Positions 16,627-25,032 of a stretch of DNA of 64,000 bases are shown here, in pieces. A program made the translations under genes and the position numbers. The notes beneath the pieces were generated by a model, which worked only from the letters and a program-made list of their open reading frames with translations, ran no database searches and had not been told where the DNA came from. Numbering within the stretch: position 1 is the first letter of the stretch; each line of letters opens with the position of its first letter. Source of the stretch: Pseudobutyrivibrio ruminis DSM 9787 (GTDB taxonomy: Bacteria; Bacillota; Clostridia; Lachnospirales; Lachnospiraceae); the NCBI RefSeq assembly GCF_900218035.1, contig NZ_OBMR01000007.1, positions 124,001-188,000 of the forward strand. Reading direction: 5' to 3'.

Positions 16627-19356
16627 TTATTTTAACTGAAGATATTCCTCCAAAATCTGAGTACCTTCTTCGTATTCCAGGTTGTCGTAGGCCTCCCGCA
16701 AAGTGCCATAAAGCGCCATTAATTCCTGATTCTTCTCACATTTTTCTAACTTATCAAGAGCTTCTTCAATGGCGTTTAAATCATATTTATCAAAAGCATC
16801 AAGCAGTTCATTTAGAATATCTGTTACATCTTCATTAGAACTGTCAATTATTTCAATTTGCTCTTCCATGCCGTTTGGTGCAAGCTGGGTCAGCTCCTTT
16901 GTAGCATCCTCAACCACTTCGCAAAGCGCATTAAGGAACTCATCCATATGTGCATCAACATAGCTCCATGTTTCTGACTTTGCTGCCATCTCCATTATCT
17001 GAGCCTGCTCGGCAAAAGTTTCTCTGCCAATTTGTTTGCTAACTCCACCTATACCGTGTACCTTTACCTTAAACATTTCCTTATCGTTTTTACGATAATT
17101 AGGCAAATTCAAAAGAAGTGGCTGCATTTCCTTTACAAATGTATCCAGTGTCTTTTGATATACACTACTGTTTTGACGATTTCTCTTAACAACCGAAACC
17201 ACTGTTTCGCTGTCATTCTTTTCTGCCAAATCTTTTGGCATATACTTTTCCATGATTTCTTGAAGCTTAACACCAAGTATAGGCTTTGCCAGGAAATCGC
17301 TGAATCCATATTCAACAACCACATGTCTTGCATTTTCTTCAGAATTAGCTGTAACAAGAACTATTGGCACACTTGAAAACTCACGGATTTTCTTACATGC
17401 CTCTGAGCCGCTGACTGGCATCATCATCTGGTCTAAAAATACTAAATCATAATGATTTTCACGAACTGCCTCAATTGCTGAAGCACCATCAGGCATAGTT
17501 ATGACTTCGCATTTCCAAGGCATTAGGAATTGCTGCATGATTTCAAGATTGATACGCATATCATCAGCCACAAGAACTCTGGCTCTAGGATAAACATAGT
17601 CAACCTTCTCTGGCAATCCGTGGAATCCCTGATTTGGATTAAGAAGTGTTCTTCGGTTGAGAACACGTTCCATCATATGCTCACCACCACACTGCTTCTG
17701 ATAAAAATATCCTTTGAATACAGAGCCTGATATACCATCACTTTCTGCAGTGATAGAGCCACCAAGCTTTGCAATAAGCTGCCGGGTAATAGCAAGACCA
17801 AGACCTGTTCCTTCTGTTTCTTCCCCATCTGCAGATGAAACGTATTCATTGAAAACCTCTTCAAGCTGTTCAGGTGACATTCCCTGTCCTGTATCTGCAA
17901 TTGAAAAATCAACTCGCACCCTGCCATCATCCAATTCATCAAACGAAAGCTCTGCATGGATAGTTCCTTTTTCCGTGAATTTAACAGCATTGGATAAAAT
18001 GTTTTGGAAAATCTCTCGAACACGAATTGCATCTCCAAACAAATATCTAGGGTAAGATGATGTGATAGCCAAATTAAAATCTATAGGCTTTGATTGTATA
18101 TTTAATAGAGTAGAATAAGCCATGTCTTCAATATTAGCATTCACATCATATTGTTTTTCTGTAAACTCAAACTTTCCAGCTTCAAGCTTACTGTAATCAA
18201 GAATAGCATTTACAAGCTCCAGCAAGTTCTCTGAAGCCCTCTTAATATTTGAAATAAGGCTTTTATTCTTTTCAGAAATATCCTTCTTTGTAGCCAAAAT
18301 ATCACTTACACCCATAATGGCATGAAGTGGACTTCTAAGCTCGTGAGACATCTGAGCCAAAAACTGACTTTTTCTGGCAGTTTCTTTTTTGGCATTTGTT
18401 GCCTCTTTGTGTTCCTGGGTAATATCCACTGCTGAAATGATATAGCCCTTTACTTCCGTTCCTTCCTGAACTGGTGCGTAATGTACCCTATACCATCTTT
18501 CGCAGGCATAATACTCACTGTCATTTCTTTCTCTTTTTACCATGTTTTCTGCAAGAACAAACTTGCTTTCTGTAGTTCCATCTTCGAAAGCAAATCCTAT
18601 TCCCTGACCATCAGCAAAAAGTTCCAATGCCTTTTGATTGGCATCGATAATGTAAAACTCCGAATTCACAAGGGCTATTGGGCGATCGGTTCTGTTAAAC
18701 ATAGTAGATTTGAGGATTGTTGCTGTATCCTCAATTCTGTTAGACATAGCAAGCCAAAAGAATATAACACAATCAATAGCAAAGGCTACAGATCTAATCT
18801 CATCCATTCCAAGGAAGTAATCATGTAAAACATAACCTGTAATAGCAACTATAAACGCCAGCAGCATATATCTACCAACAATAATATCAATCCTGTCGAA
18901 ATATGCCTTTGATGGCGTTTTCAACTCAACTATTATTGATGACATAAATACAAATATTACTGCCACCATATCTCCATCAACTTGTTTAGGGATTCCAAAA
19001 TAATACTCTATAAAATCGTATACACATAGAGATATCATAATGGCTATAGCAATTGTTATTATCACGGCTACATTTTTAGGTGTTTTAATAAACAAGAAAT
19101 AGAAAAACATCATAAACATGATAACCAATGCACACATGTCGCATAGCAGTTGTAAAAAGTCCACTGTATCTTGACTATGAACAAAAGGAATAATGCACAG
19201 ATAGAAATCATACACAGTAATAATTCCCGCTATAGTAGGCAATATTCTGTGTCTGCTAAGATAAACATCATTTGATACTAGCTTTATAAATGTAAAAAAA
19301 CCAATTGCCACACATACTACATTAAGTAAGTATGATAAAGTAAACACCCCGTTCAT
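16627..19356 (-). CDS. Hybrid sensor histidine kinase with receiver and Hpt-like domains
   Basis: Protein of 909 residues. About seven membrane helices occupy residues 1-200. A PAS-like domain follows (about 205-310), then HisKA with the phospho-histidine in FLAQMSHELRSPLHAIMG (about 340) and HATPase_c with NILSNAVKFTEKG, DTGQGMS and GTGLGLAIT. A receiver domain at about 588-705 has VLVADDM, phospho-acceptor Asp in LVFLDQMMMP, and FLAKP. A helical C-terminal region with VHGIGGVSKQIG looks like an Hpt module. It can therefore run a full phosphorelay. Its start overlaps the stop of the HD-GYP gene by one base, which makes that protein the prime partner. Confidence 0.93.
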   Translation of the reverse strand: MNGVFTLSYLLNVVCVAIGFFTFIKLVSNDVYLSRHRILPTIAGIITVYDFYLCIIPFVHSQDTVDFLQLLCDMCALVIMFMMFFYFLFIKTPKNVAVIITIAIAIMISLCVYDFIEYYFGIPKQVDGDMVAVIFVFMSSIIVELKTPSKAYFDRIDIIVGRYMLLAFIVAITGYVLHDYFLGMDEIRSVAFAIDCVIFFWLAMSNRIEDTATILKSTMFNRTDRPIALVNSEFYIIDANQKALELFADGQGIGFAFEDGTTESKFVLAENMVKRERNDSEYYACERWYRVHYAPVQEGTEVKGYIISAVDITQEHKEATNAKKETARKSQFLAQMSHELRSPLHAIMGVSDILATKKDISEKNKSLISNIKRASENLLELVNAILDYSKLEAGKFEFTEKQYDVNANIEDMAYSTLLNIQSKPIDFNLAITSSYPRYLFGDAIRVREIFQNILSNAVKFTEKGTIHAELSFDELDDGRVRVDFSIADTGQGMSPEQLEEVFNEYVSSADGEETEGTGLGLAITRQLIAKLGGSITAESDGISGSVFKGYFYQKQCGGEHMMERVLNRRTLLNPNQGFHGLPEKVDYVYPRARVLVADDMRINLEIMQQFLMPWKCEVITMPDGASAIEAVRENHYDLVFLDQMMMPVSGSEACKKIREFSSVPIVLVTANSEENARHVVVEYGFSDFLAKPILGVKLQEIMEKYMPKDLAEKNDSETVVSVVKRNRQNSSVYQKTLDTFVKEMQPLLLNLPNYRKNDKEMFKVKVHGIGGVSKQIGRETFAEQAQIMEMAAKSETWSYVDAHMDEFLNALCEVVEDATKELTQLAPNGMEEQIEIIDSSNEDVTDILNELLDAFDKYDLNAIEEALDKLEKCEKNQELMALYGTLREAYDNLEYEEGTQILEEYLQLK

Positions 19357-20801
19357 TATTCAGCATCTCCTCGTCCTGTAATAATTCTCTTTAACTCGGA
19401 TTTGATAAATGTAGGCTGAAACGGTCTAACTATATAACCGCTAGCTCCCACTTCTCTACACCTTTTTACTGTCTCACTGTCATTTAAAGCAGTAACAAAC
19501 AGAATAGGTATTTCCAAGTGTAACTGTTCCCTGATTCTTCTGGCTGTTTCTACCCCATCAAGTCCTGGCATATCCACATCCATAACAATGGCATCCACTG
19601 GCTCATTCTTTTCCAAATACTTCAAAGCCTGATTGCCGTTTTTTAAAAGAGTCAGGTCGTAGAAATACTCCAAAATTCCCCTCGCCATTTGGAGATTAGT
19701 CATCATATCATCCACTACCATGACTTTGTATCGTTCATAAGCTTGAATCATAACATTGCGCTCTTCCTCTGACTCTCTAGAGAAAGAATCCGCGCTAGCT
19801 GCCGCAACCAATGTGATATTTAAATAATCTTTGTCGGTCAGGTCTATTGTAGTGCCATCCATTAGCCTGATGATTGGTCGTAAATTGTGGAAGTCACTGT
19901 TTTCAACAATGATACAATGTCTACCGTCTGACATAATCATTTCAGTTCCCTTTGGATACAGCGGAACATGCTTAAGAAGTGCCATAACCACATCCCTGTC
20001 AAACATAATTCCACAAGCGCCCATCATATATTCAGAAACCTCATATGCAGAATAAGGATTCTTATATGGCCTTTTGGATAAAAGCGCATCAAATACATCC
20101 GCCACGTGGATGATTTTAGTGTAGTCTGTCATGTCCTCAGCTGTAATTCCTCTCGGATAACCACTACCATCCACATTTTCATGATGAAAAAGAACCGCCA
20201 CCTTAACATTTGGAGTAACATCCCATCGTTCTTTTAGAATGTCGTAACTCATCTGAGCATGGCTTTTCATTATCTGATACTCTTCTTGGGTTAGGCGTCC
20301 TTCTTTATTTAGTATCTCACTAGGAATAGACATTTTACCAAGGTCGTGAAGAAGTCCTGCTAAAGCAAGTTCCTCAAGGGCCTTTTCATCATAGTGCAAA
20401 GATAGACCAATAATGGCACAATACAATGCCACATTGACTGAATGAGAATAGGTATAATCATCTGTCTCACGCAAGTCATTCATATCAATGGTGATAGATG
20501 CCTTTGAAAGTATCTCCTCAACCATTTCCTTGGCAACTATCATACATCCATCAATATCCTGCCTACGGACACAATCTATACCTTTACCTCGCAAGACTGG
20601 CGAGATGATTGGTTCTACTTCTATATCCTTTGAAAGCTCATCTGATATGTATAATCCGTCAAATCCAAGTGATGTCAACCTATCTATGTATTCTTGTGTT
20701 AGTTCTGCTTTTCCTCCCAGCAAAACTCGCCCATAAGAATCAAATACTTCCGAACCAAGCTTCATTCCTGGTTCTATTTGGGACATGTTTATATATCTCA
20801 T
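19356..20801 (-). CDS. HD-GYP phosphodiesterase with C-terminal receiver domain
   Basis: Protein of 481 residues. An N-terminal region (1-110) precedes an HD-GYP domain with HSVNVALYCA, GLLHDLGKMSIP, HHENVDGSGYPRG and VADVFDALLSKRPYK, the full set of metal and GYP motifs. These enzymes hydrolyse cyclic di-GMP. A linker follows, then a receiver domain (about 355-475) with VMVVDDM and Asp in VMDVDMPG. The usual switch lysine before proline is arginine (GYIVRPFQP). Having the receiver C-terminal to HD-GYP is less usual than the reverse order. The start follows AAGGCGG. It is cotranscribed with the hybrid kinase. Confidence 0.93.
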   Translation of the reverse strand: MRYINMSQIEPGMKLGSEVFDSYGRVLLGGKAELTQEYIDRLTSLGFDGLYISDELSKDIEVEPIISPVLRGKGIDCVRRQDIDGCMIVAKEMVEEILSKASITIDMNDLRETDDYTYSHSVNVALYCAIIGLSLHYDEKALEELALAGLLHDLGKMSIPSEILNKEGRLTQEEYQIMKSHAQMSYDILKERWDVTPNVKVAVLFHHENVDGSGYPRGITAEDMTDYTKIIHVADVFDALLSKRPYKNPYSAYEVSEYMMGACGIMFDRDVVMALLKHVPLYPKGTEMIMSDGRHCIIVENSDFHNLRPIIRLMDGTTIDLTDKDYLNITLVAAASADSFSRESEEERNVMIQAYERYKVMVVDDMMTNLQMARGILEYFYDLTLLKNGNQALKYLEKNEPVDAIVMDVDMPGLDGVETARRIREQLHLEIPILFVTALNDSETVKRCREVGASGYIVRPFQPTFIKSELKRIITGRGDAE

Positions 20802-20853
20802 AAGACCGCCTTAAAATATTTTATATAATATTATATTATACTATCTTTTGCGT

Positions 20854-20887
20854 AACAAAAAAACCTCAGATTTAAAACCTGAGGTTT
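20854..20887 (-). terminator. Terminator of the EET operon, overlapping the eetB end
   Basis: AAACCTCAG (20861-20869) and CTGAGGTTT (20879-20887) form a perfect 9-bp stem followed by seven T on the minus strand. The 5' arm of the hairpin lies in the last codons and stop of eetB. Confidence 0.88.
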
Positions 20888-21369
20888 CTACGTAACCTTT
20901 CCACAATCATTGCCGCTAAAACTCCGATTACTACACCGGAAATAGTTCCAATGATTACTAAAAATGGTAAATAATAAATTAATCCAGCTGTTTCAAGAAC
21001 AAGCATAGCTACTATGATTTGGCCTACGTTGTGAAATACACCACCAAGCACGCTAACGCCTGTGATTGAAAGCTTTTTTGTTTTCATGCCAATAAGCATC
21101 ATTAAATATGACAGAGCTGCTCCTGCTATTGAGTACATTGTCATAGCAAGATTTCCAAATGTAAGACCTACTAATAAAACTCTTATTATAGATAAGACTA
21201 AAGCGTCCTTTTTCCCAATAATAAAAAGAGCAACTACCACAGCAAGATTTGCCAGGCCAATTTTAGCACCTGGTATACCAATGCTAAATGGAAGTAAAAA
21301 CTCTATATAAGAAAGAACAAAAGCGAGAGCTATAAATAAGCCAAGCAGCGCCACTTTATTTGTTTTCAT
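20872..21369 (-). CDS. eetB: Gx transporter family membrane protein, EetB-like
   Basis: Membrane protein of 165 residues with about five helices. VALLGLFIALAFVLSYIEFL, GAKIGLANLAVVVALF and GVFHNVGQIIVAML are typical of the family annotated as Gx transporter or heptaprenyl diphosphate synthase component I. In Listeria the homologue EetB is encoded in the flavin-based extracellular electron transfer locus and is needed for the process. The exact role is unresolved; it resembles ECF S components. The start at 21369 is chosen over an upstream TTG because AAGG lies eight bases before it. It is the last gene of the operon. Confidence 0.85.
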   Translation of the reverse strand: MKTNKVALLGLFIALAFVLSYIEFLLPFSIGIPGAKIGLANLAVVVALFIIGKKDALVLSIIRVLLVGLTFGNLAMTMYSIAGAALSYLMMLIGMKTKKLSITGVSVLGGVFHNVGQIIVAMLVLETAGLIYYLPFLVIIGTISGVVIGVLAAMIVERLRRNLRF

Positions 21370-21389
21370 AATTTGTACCTTCAAGACTA

Positions 21390-21767
21390 TTAATGGGTAG
21401 AACCATCAATATCTCTTTCCTCACCATTAACAATTTCTGCTATCAATCCGTTTGGAAGACAAACTATCATCTCTTTTGAGTAGTGAATATGCATATGGTT
21501 TACACAGATTTGATCTGGACAGCTTGCCTCGGAAATCTGGGCCTCCCCATCCTTAATCTCAAGAACATTGTAAGAACCATCTTCGAATTCTATTCTTTCG
21601 GTAATATCCTTATTAAGAGGATACTTGCCGTACTCTACTCCATCTATAGTAACTAATACATAAGCCTGATTTGCTGTGTTGTATTTCTGATACAAGCTCA
21701 TGCCAAGCCAGAATACGACAGCTACTACTAAAACAGTTACTATTAATTTTAAATCATTTTTCTTCAT
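21390..21767 (-). CDS. eetA: NusG domain II-containing membrane-anchored protein, EetA-like
   Basis: Protein of 125 residues with one N-terminal membrane helix (residues 7-24, LIVTVLVVAVVFWLGMSLY) and an extracytoplasmic beta domain. That domain has VLVTIDGVEYGKYPL, SCPDQICVNH and IVCLPNGLIAEIV. This is the NusG domain II-like family to which Listeria EetA belongs. The two cysteines in C-P-D-Q-I-C form a C-x4-C pair that could be redox-active. It lies between fmnB (2 bases) and eetB, the same neighbourhood as in known EET loci. Confidence 0.87.
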   Translation of the reverse strand: MKKNDLKLIVTVLVVAVVFWLGMSLYQKYNTANQAYVLVTIDGVEYGKYPLNKDITERIEFEDGSYNVLEIKDGEAQISEASCPDQICVNHMHIHYSKEMIVCLPNGLIAEIVNGEERDIDGSTH

Positions 21768-21769
21768 AA

Positions 21770-22849
21770 TTACTCTACAATACTTTCTTCAAAATTGTCG
21801 GAATAATAGATATTCCCTTCATGGTCCACCCACATAGCCTCAACTCCATCGTGGCTATTTACAAAATCCATACCTTCCTCCAAAGTCATGTTGTATACAG
21901 CAGTAGAAAAAGCATCTGCTTTTCCTGAATCGTCTGTAAGTATAGAAACCTGACCAAATGTATCAGATGGGAAAAGTGTATCTGGATTGATAATGTGGCA
22001 ATAAACCTTTCCATCAACCTCATAGAATCGTTGATAATCACCGCTCGAAACTACACACTGTCCATCTTGGATTTCTACAGTTTTCAGGTATTCCTGCTCA
22101 CCATCCATATCTGGATTCTGGATGCCAAGCTTGAAATTGGTACCATCGATTCTACCACCAATGCCCTGAACATTTCCACCTAAGCTAAGAAGAACGTTGT
22201 TCATTCCCTGCTCCCTGGCATATTCCAAAGTCTTCTGAACTGCATATCCCTTGGCAGTACTTCCAACATCAAGTGACATTTCTGGATCTGAAAGATATAC
22301 AGTATTGTTTTCATCATCAATTATAAGATTGTTTATATCTGTATGCTCTGCTGCTGCCTCAAGCTCTTCCATTGTAGGAAGTGTAGCACGCTCTGGATCA
22401 TCCATGCCGATTTCTCTGTGGCGATGCCAAATTGAAAGAACCGAACCCATTGCAACATTAACACGACCATCAGTTTCATAGTACATTTCCTGGCTAAACT
22501 TGAGCATATCGATAATAGCCTGGTCCACCTCTACAGGCGCAACTCCTGCATTATCGTTGATTGTCTTTATATTATTTACACCATCATAATCGTTATAAAT
22601 ATCATATAGATTGTTGTAAATGATAAGCTGATCCTTAAGTTGCTGAGCCATCTCTGCGAATTCTTCTTCTGAATCAGCGTAACCAACAATCTCTGTTCTT
22701 GTATCAAATATATCTAAGAATGTGGCATTGTACTTGGTCTTTTCTGTGAGGGCCTCACTCTGACCATCTCCACTAAATTTCTTTATAAATACTATAAAAG
22801 CAATCAATGCGACTACTGCTAAGCATCCAAATATCTTTTTCTTATCCAT
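21770..22849 (-). CDS. fmnB: FAD:protein FMN transferase (ApbE family), FmnB-like
   Basis: Protein of 359 residues with an N-terminal membrane anchor (CLAVVALIAFIVFIKKF, no clear lipobox cysteine context). The ApbE domain carries LDVGSTAKGYAVQ, LLSLGGNVQGIGG, HIINPDT and KADAFSTAVYNM. ApbE enzymes use FAD to attach FMN covalently to Ser or Thr of target proteins outside the membrane. In this locus the natural target is the FMN-binding lipoprotein encoded just upstream (PplA-like). A terminator hairpin separates the two genes, suggesting fmnB-eetA-eetB are made at a lower level. Confidence 0.93.
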   Translation of the reverse strand: MDKKKIFGCLAVVALIAFIVFIKKFSGDGQSEALTEKTKYNATFLDIFDTRTEIVGYADSEEEFAEMAQQLKDQLIIYNNLYDIYNDYDGVNNIKTINDNAGVAPVEVDQAIIDMLKFSQEMYYETDGRVNVAMGSVLSIWHRHREIGMDDPERATLPTMEELEAAAEHTDINNLIIDDENNTVYLSDPEMSLDVGSTAKGYAVQKTLEYAREQGMNNVLLSLGGNVQGIGGRIDGTNFKLGIQNPDMDGEQEYLKTVEIQDGQCVVSSGDYQRFYEVDGKVYCHIINPDTLFPSDTFGQVSILTDDSGKADAFSTAVYNMTLEEGMDFVNSHDGVEAMWVDHEGNIYYSDNFEESIVE

Positions 22850-22866
22850 AATCTACTCACTCACAA

Positions 22867-22899
22867 AAAAATAGAGGGAGTGTAGTAAATACACTCCCT
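22867..22899 (-). terminator. Terminator between pplA and fmnB
   Basis: AGGGAGTGTA (22875-22884) and TACACTCCCT (22890-22899) form a 10-bp stem with loop GTAAA. On the minus strand CTATTTTTTT follows. It lies about 20 bases beyond the pplA stop and probably lets only part of the transcription continue into fmnB-eetA-eetB. Confidence 0.88.
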
Positions 22900-22920
22900 A
22901 CATTACAAATTGTAAATTAA

Positions 22921-24006
22921 TTACTGTGCACTTGCAACAGCCTTTGTAATAGCTGTGTTGAAGTCAGTAATATGAACTGATACAGAAGCTGCTAAATCAG
23001 CATCTGTTGCACGTCCTTCTTCTACTGCTGTGCCGTTTACTTCGTCAACAGTCTTTCCAACTGTGTACTCAGCGTAAGCAGCAGCCTGCTCATTCCACTC
23101 CTTACCGATTGAAGAAGCAGCCTTCATGCCGTAAGCATCACCAAGCTCGTTCTTGCTTGGTACATCAGCTGATGTATCAGCTGTGATTGCGCCCTTAGCA
23201 TCGAAAGAAACCTTAGCCTGAACAGCATCAATAAGTGAGCTTGTGATTACGCCATCACCATTTACTGTAAGAACAGAGATTGTTGTGTAAGCCTCAGCTA
23301 CACCATCAGCATCTGCAGTAGCATCTGTTGACTTTGCAATGTTTGTTGTAAGACCAAGACCAAGCTTGTCACCTGCAACTGCCCCACCAGCTACAGCTGT
23401 ATCCATAGCCTCAAGAACTGCAGCCTGGAAGCCTGTTACATGGATAGATACAGAAGCTGCAAGATCCTCATCACCAGCTTTTCCTTCTGTAATTGCCATG
23501 TTGCTAATATCAGATGCTGTCTTACCTACTGCCCATGCAGCAAAAGCATCTGCCTGCTCATACCACTCTTTACCGATTGCAGAAGCAACCTTCATTCCGT
23601 AATCATCGCCGAGCTCTCTCTTTGAAGGATACTCTGCGTTAAGATCAGATGTAATCTTTCCATCAGCGCTGATACCAATCTTTGTCTGAGCGATATCGAT
23701 TACGCACTCAACGATTGCACCGTTTGAATCAACTGTAACAGCAGCGATTGTTGCATCAACCTGTGCTGTACCATCAGCGTCTGCAGTAGCATCTGCTGAG
23801 CTATCGATTGCTACGCTTGTACCAATACCTGTGAGAAGCTCACCTTCTGCAGCAACAGCAGCTGGAGCTGCCTCTTCTGTTGTTGATTCTGTTGTCTCAG
23901 TTGCCTGAGTTTGCTCTGTAGCAGCCTCATCTGTAGAACCACAGCCTACAAATAATGATGCTGAAAGAGCACCTGCGCACATAAGTGCTACTAAACTCTT
24001 TTTCAT
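22921..24006 (-). CDS. pplA: Lipoprotein with two tandem FMN-binding-type repeats, PplA-like
   Basis: Lipoprotein of 361 residues with lipobox SLFVGC (Cys22) and a Thr/Glu/Ala-rich spacer. Two homologous repeats follow (about 58-205 and 212-361). Each has GDDYGMK or GDAYGMK, SAIGKEW or SSIGKEW, AVGKT or TVGKT and DLAASVS. This arrangement matches Listeria PplA, the flavinylated surface lipoprotein that is the terminal electron outlet of EET. The usual T-x-A-T type acceptor is not evident; serines of DLAASVS are my best candidates. I choose the ATG at 24006 because the lipoprotein signal starts there and AAAGGAA precedes it. It is followed by a terminator, consistent with high expression. Confidence 0.87.
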   Translation of the reverse strand: MKKSLVALMCAGALSASLFVGCGSTDEAATEQTQATETTESTTEEAAPAAVAAEGELLTGIGTSVAIDSSADATADADGTAQVDATIAAVTVDSNGAIVECVIDIAQTKIGISADGKITSDLNAEYPSKRELGDDYGMKVASAIGKEWYEQADAFAAWAVGKTASDISNMAITEGKAGDEDLAASVSIHVTGFQAAVLEAMDTAVAGGAVAGDKLGLGLTTNIAKSTDATADADGVAEAYTTISVLTVNGDGVITSSLIDAVQAKVSFDAKGAITADTSADVPSKNELGDAYGMKAASSIGKEWNEQAAAYAEYTVGKTVDEVNGTAVEEGRATDADLAASVSVHITDFNTAITKAVASAQ

Positions 24007-24072
24007 CGTTTCATTCCTTTCCTTAAATAACTTTTGATGAAATATATATTTGGTAGTGAAACCACCCAAATA

Positions 24073-25032
24073 TCATTTTTTTAGGCCTACATATGCCTTT
24101 GTGATAAGCCCTTCCAAAATCTCTCTCTTTTTACCAGAGAGCTGAAGTGCTTCTATGGCGTCAACGCCTTTTTTATAGTATCTTTCAGCAGTCTTGTGAG
24201 TAAATTCTACTCCACCGTGCTTTGATACCTCTTTCAAAATTTCTTCTTTAGAAATGAGACCCTTTTCTGCTCTTTCAGCAAGAGAAGCATTCTCTTCAAA
24301 CGTATGAATAAGTGGAAGTGTAACTACTCCATTTTCAAAATCAGACTGAACTGGCTTCAGCGCTGTATCTTCACTCACTTCATAATCGATGCAATCATCT
24401 GTAAGCTGAAATGCAATTCCTGTATATCGACCAAGCCTACGATAAAGCTTTATTTCTTTTTCTGTGGCATTTCCAGCCATGGCACCAGCATGGAATGATG
24501 CTTCAAAAAGTGCTGCTGTCTTGCCATCTATGATAGATAGATATCTAAAAGTTCCAAGTCTAAAATTTCTGTTATTGATATTCTGACGAAGCTCCCCTAA
24601 AGCAATTGCCTCTACATATTTTGAAAAATCAAAATCCTTGTATTTATCTGTGTCATCTACACTGGCAATTTCTCTAATAGCTGAAGCCAAAAGATAATCT
24701 CCACAAATCACAGCATTTCGCTTGCCTGATTTCTTTTGAAGAGTTATCTGACCTCTTCTGGTATCAGCATCGTCCATGATATCGTCATGAACCAGTGTAG
24801 CCAGATGGAGAGTTTCAACTGCCGCTGCAAAAATAATTGCATCCGCAGGTACCATATCGTTTTCATCCATGGCACAGGCCAAAACAGCCTTTGCTCTCAT
24901 CATCTTGCCTGTAGCCTCTGTCAGATAGGATGTATATCCGCTGATAAGGCTTGGTCCTTTAGTTAAAAGCTTTGCTACTTCTTTTTTTACTTGTTCAAAT
25001 GCAGTCTCAAAATCTACTACATTATTAGTCAT
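24073..25032 (-). CDS. dmkB: Trans-polyprenyl diphosphate synthase, DmkB-like
   Basis: Protein of 319 residues. First aspartate-rich motif LVHDDIMDDADTRRG (about 95-110) and second motif LTDDCIDYE (about 215) bind magnesium and the allylic diphosphate. The enzyme extends isoprenoid chains to make the quinone side chain. In the Listeria EET locus DmkB plays this role for a demethylmenaquinone pool separate from respiratory menaquinone. Its start overlaps the ndh2 stop by eight bases, which ties it to EET rather than to general isoprenoid metabolism. Confidence 0.9.
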   Translation of the reverse strand: MTNNVVDFETAFEQVKKEVAKLLTKGPSLISGYTSYLTEATGKMMRAKAVLACAMDENDMVPADAIIFAAAVETLHLATLVHDDIMDDADTRRGQITLQKKSGKRNAVICGDYLLASAIREIASVDDTDKYKDFDFSKYVEAIALGELRQNINNRNFRLGTFRYLSIIDGKTAALFEASFHAGAMAGNATEKEIKLYRRLGRYTGIAFQLTDDCIDYEVSEDTALKPVQSDFENGVVTLPLIHTFEENASLAERAEKGLISKEEILKEVSKHGGVEFTHKTAERYYKKGVDAIEALQLSGKKREILEGLITKAYVGLKK

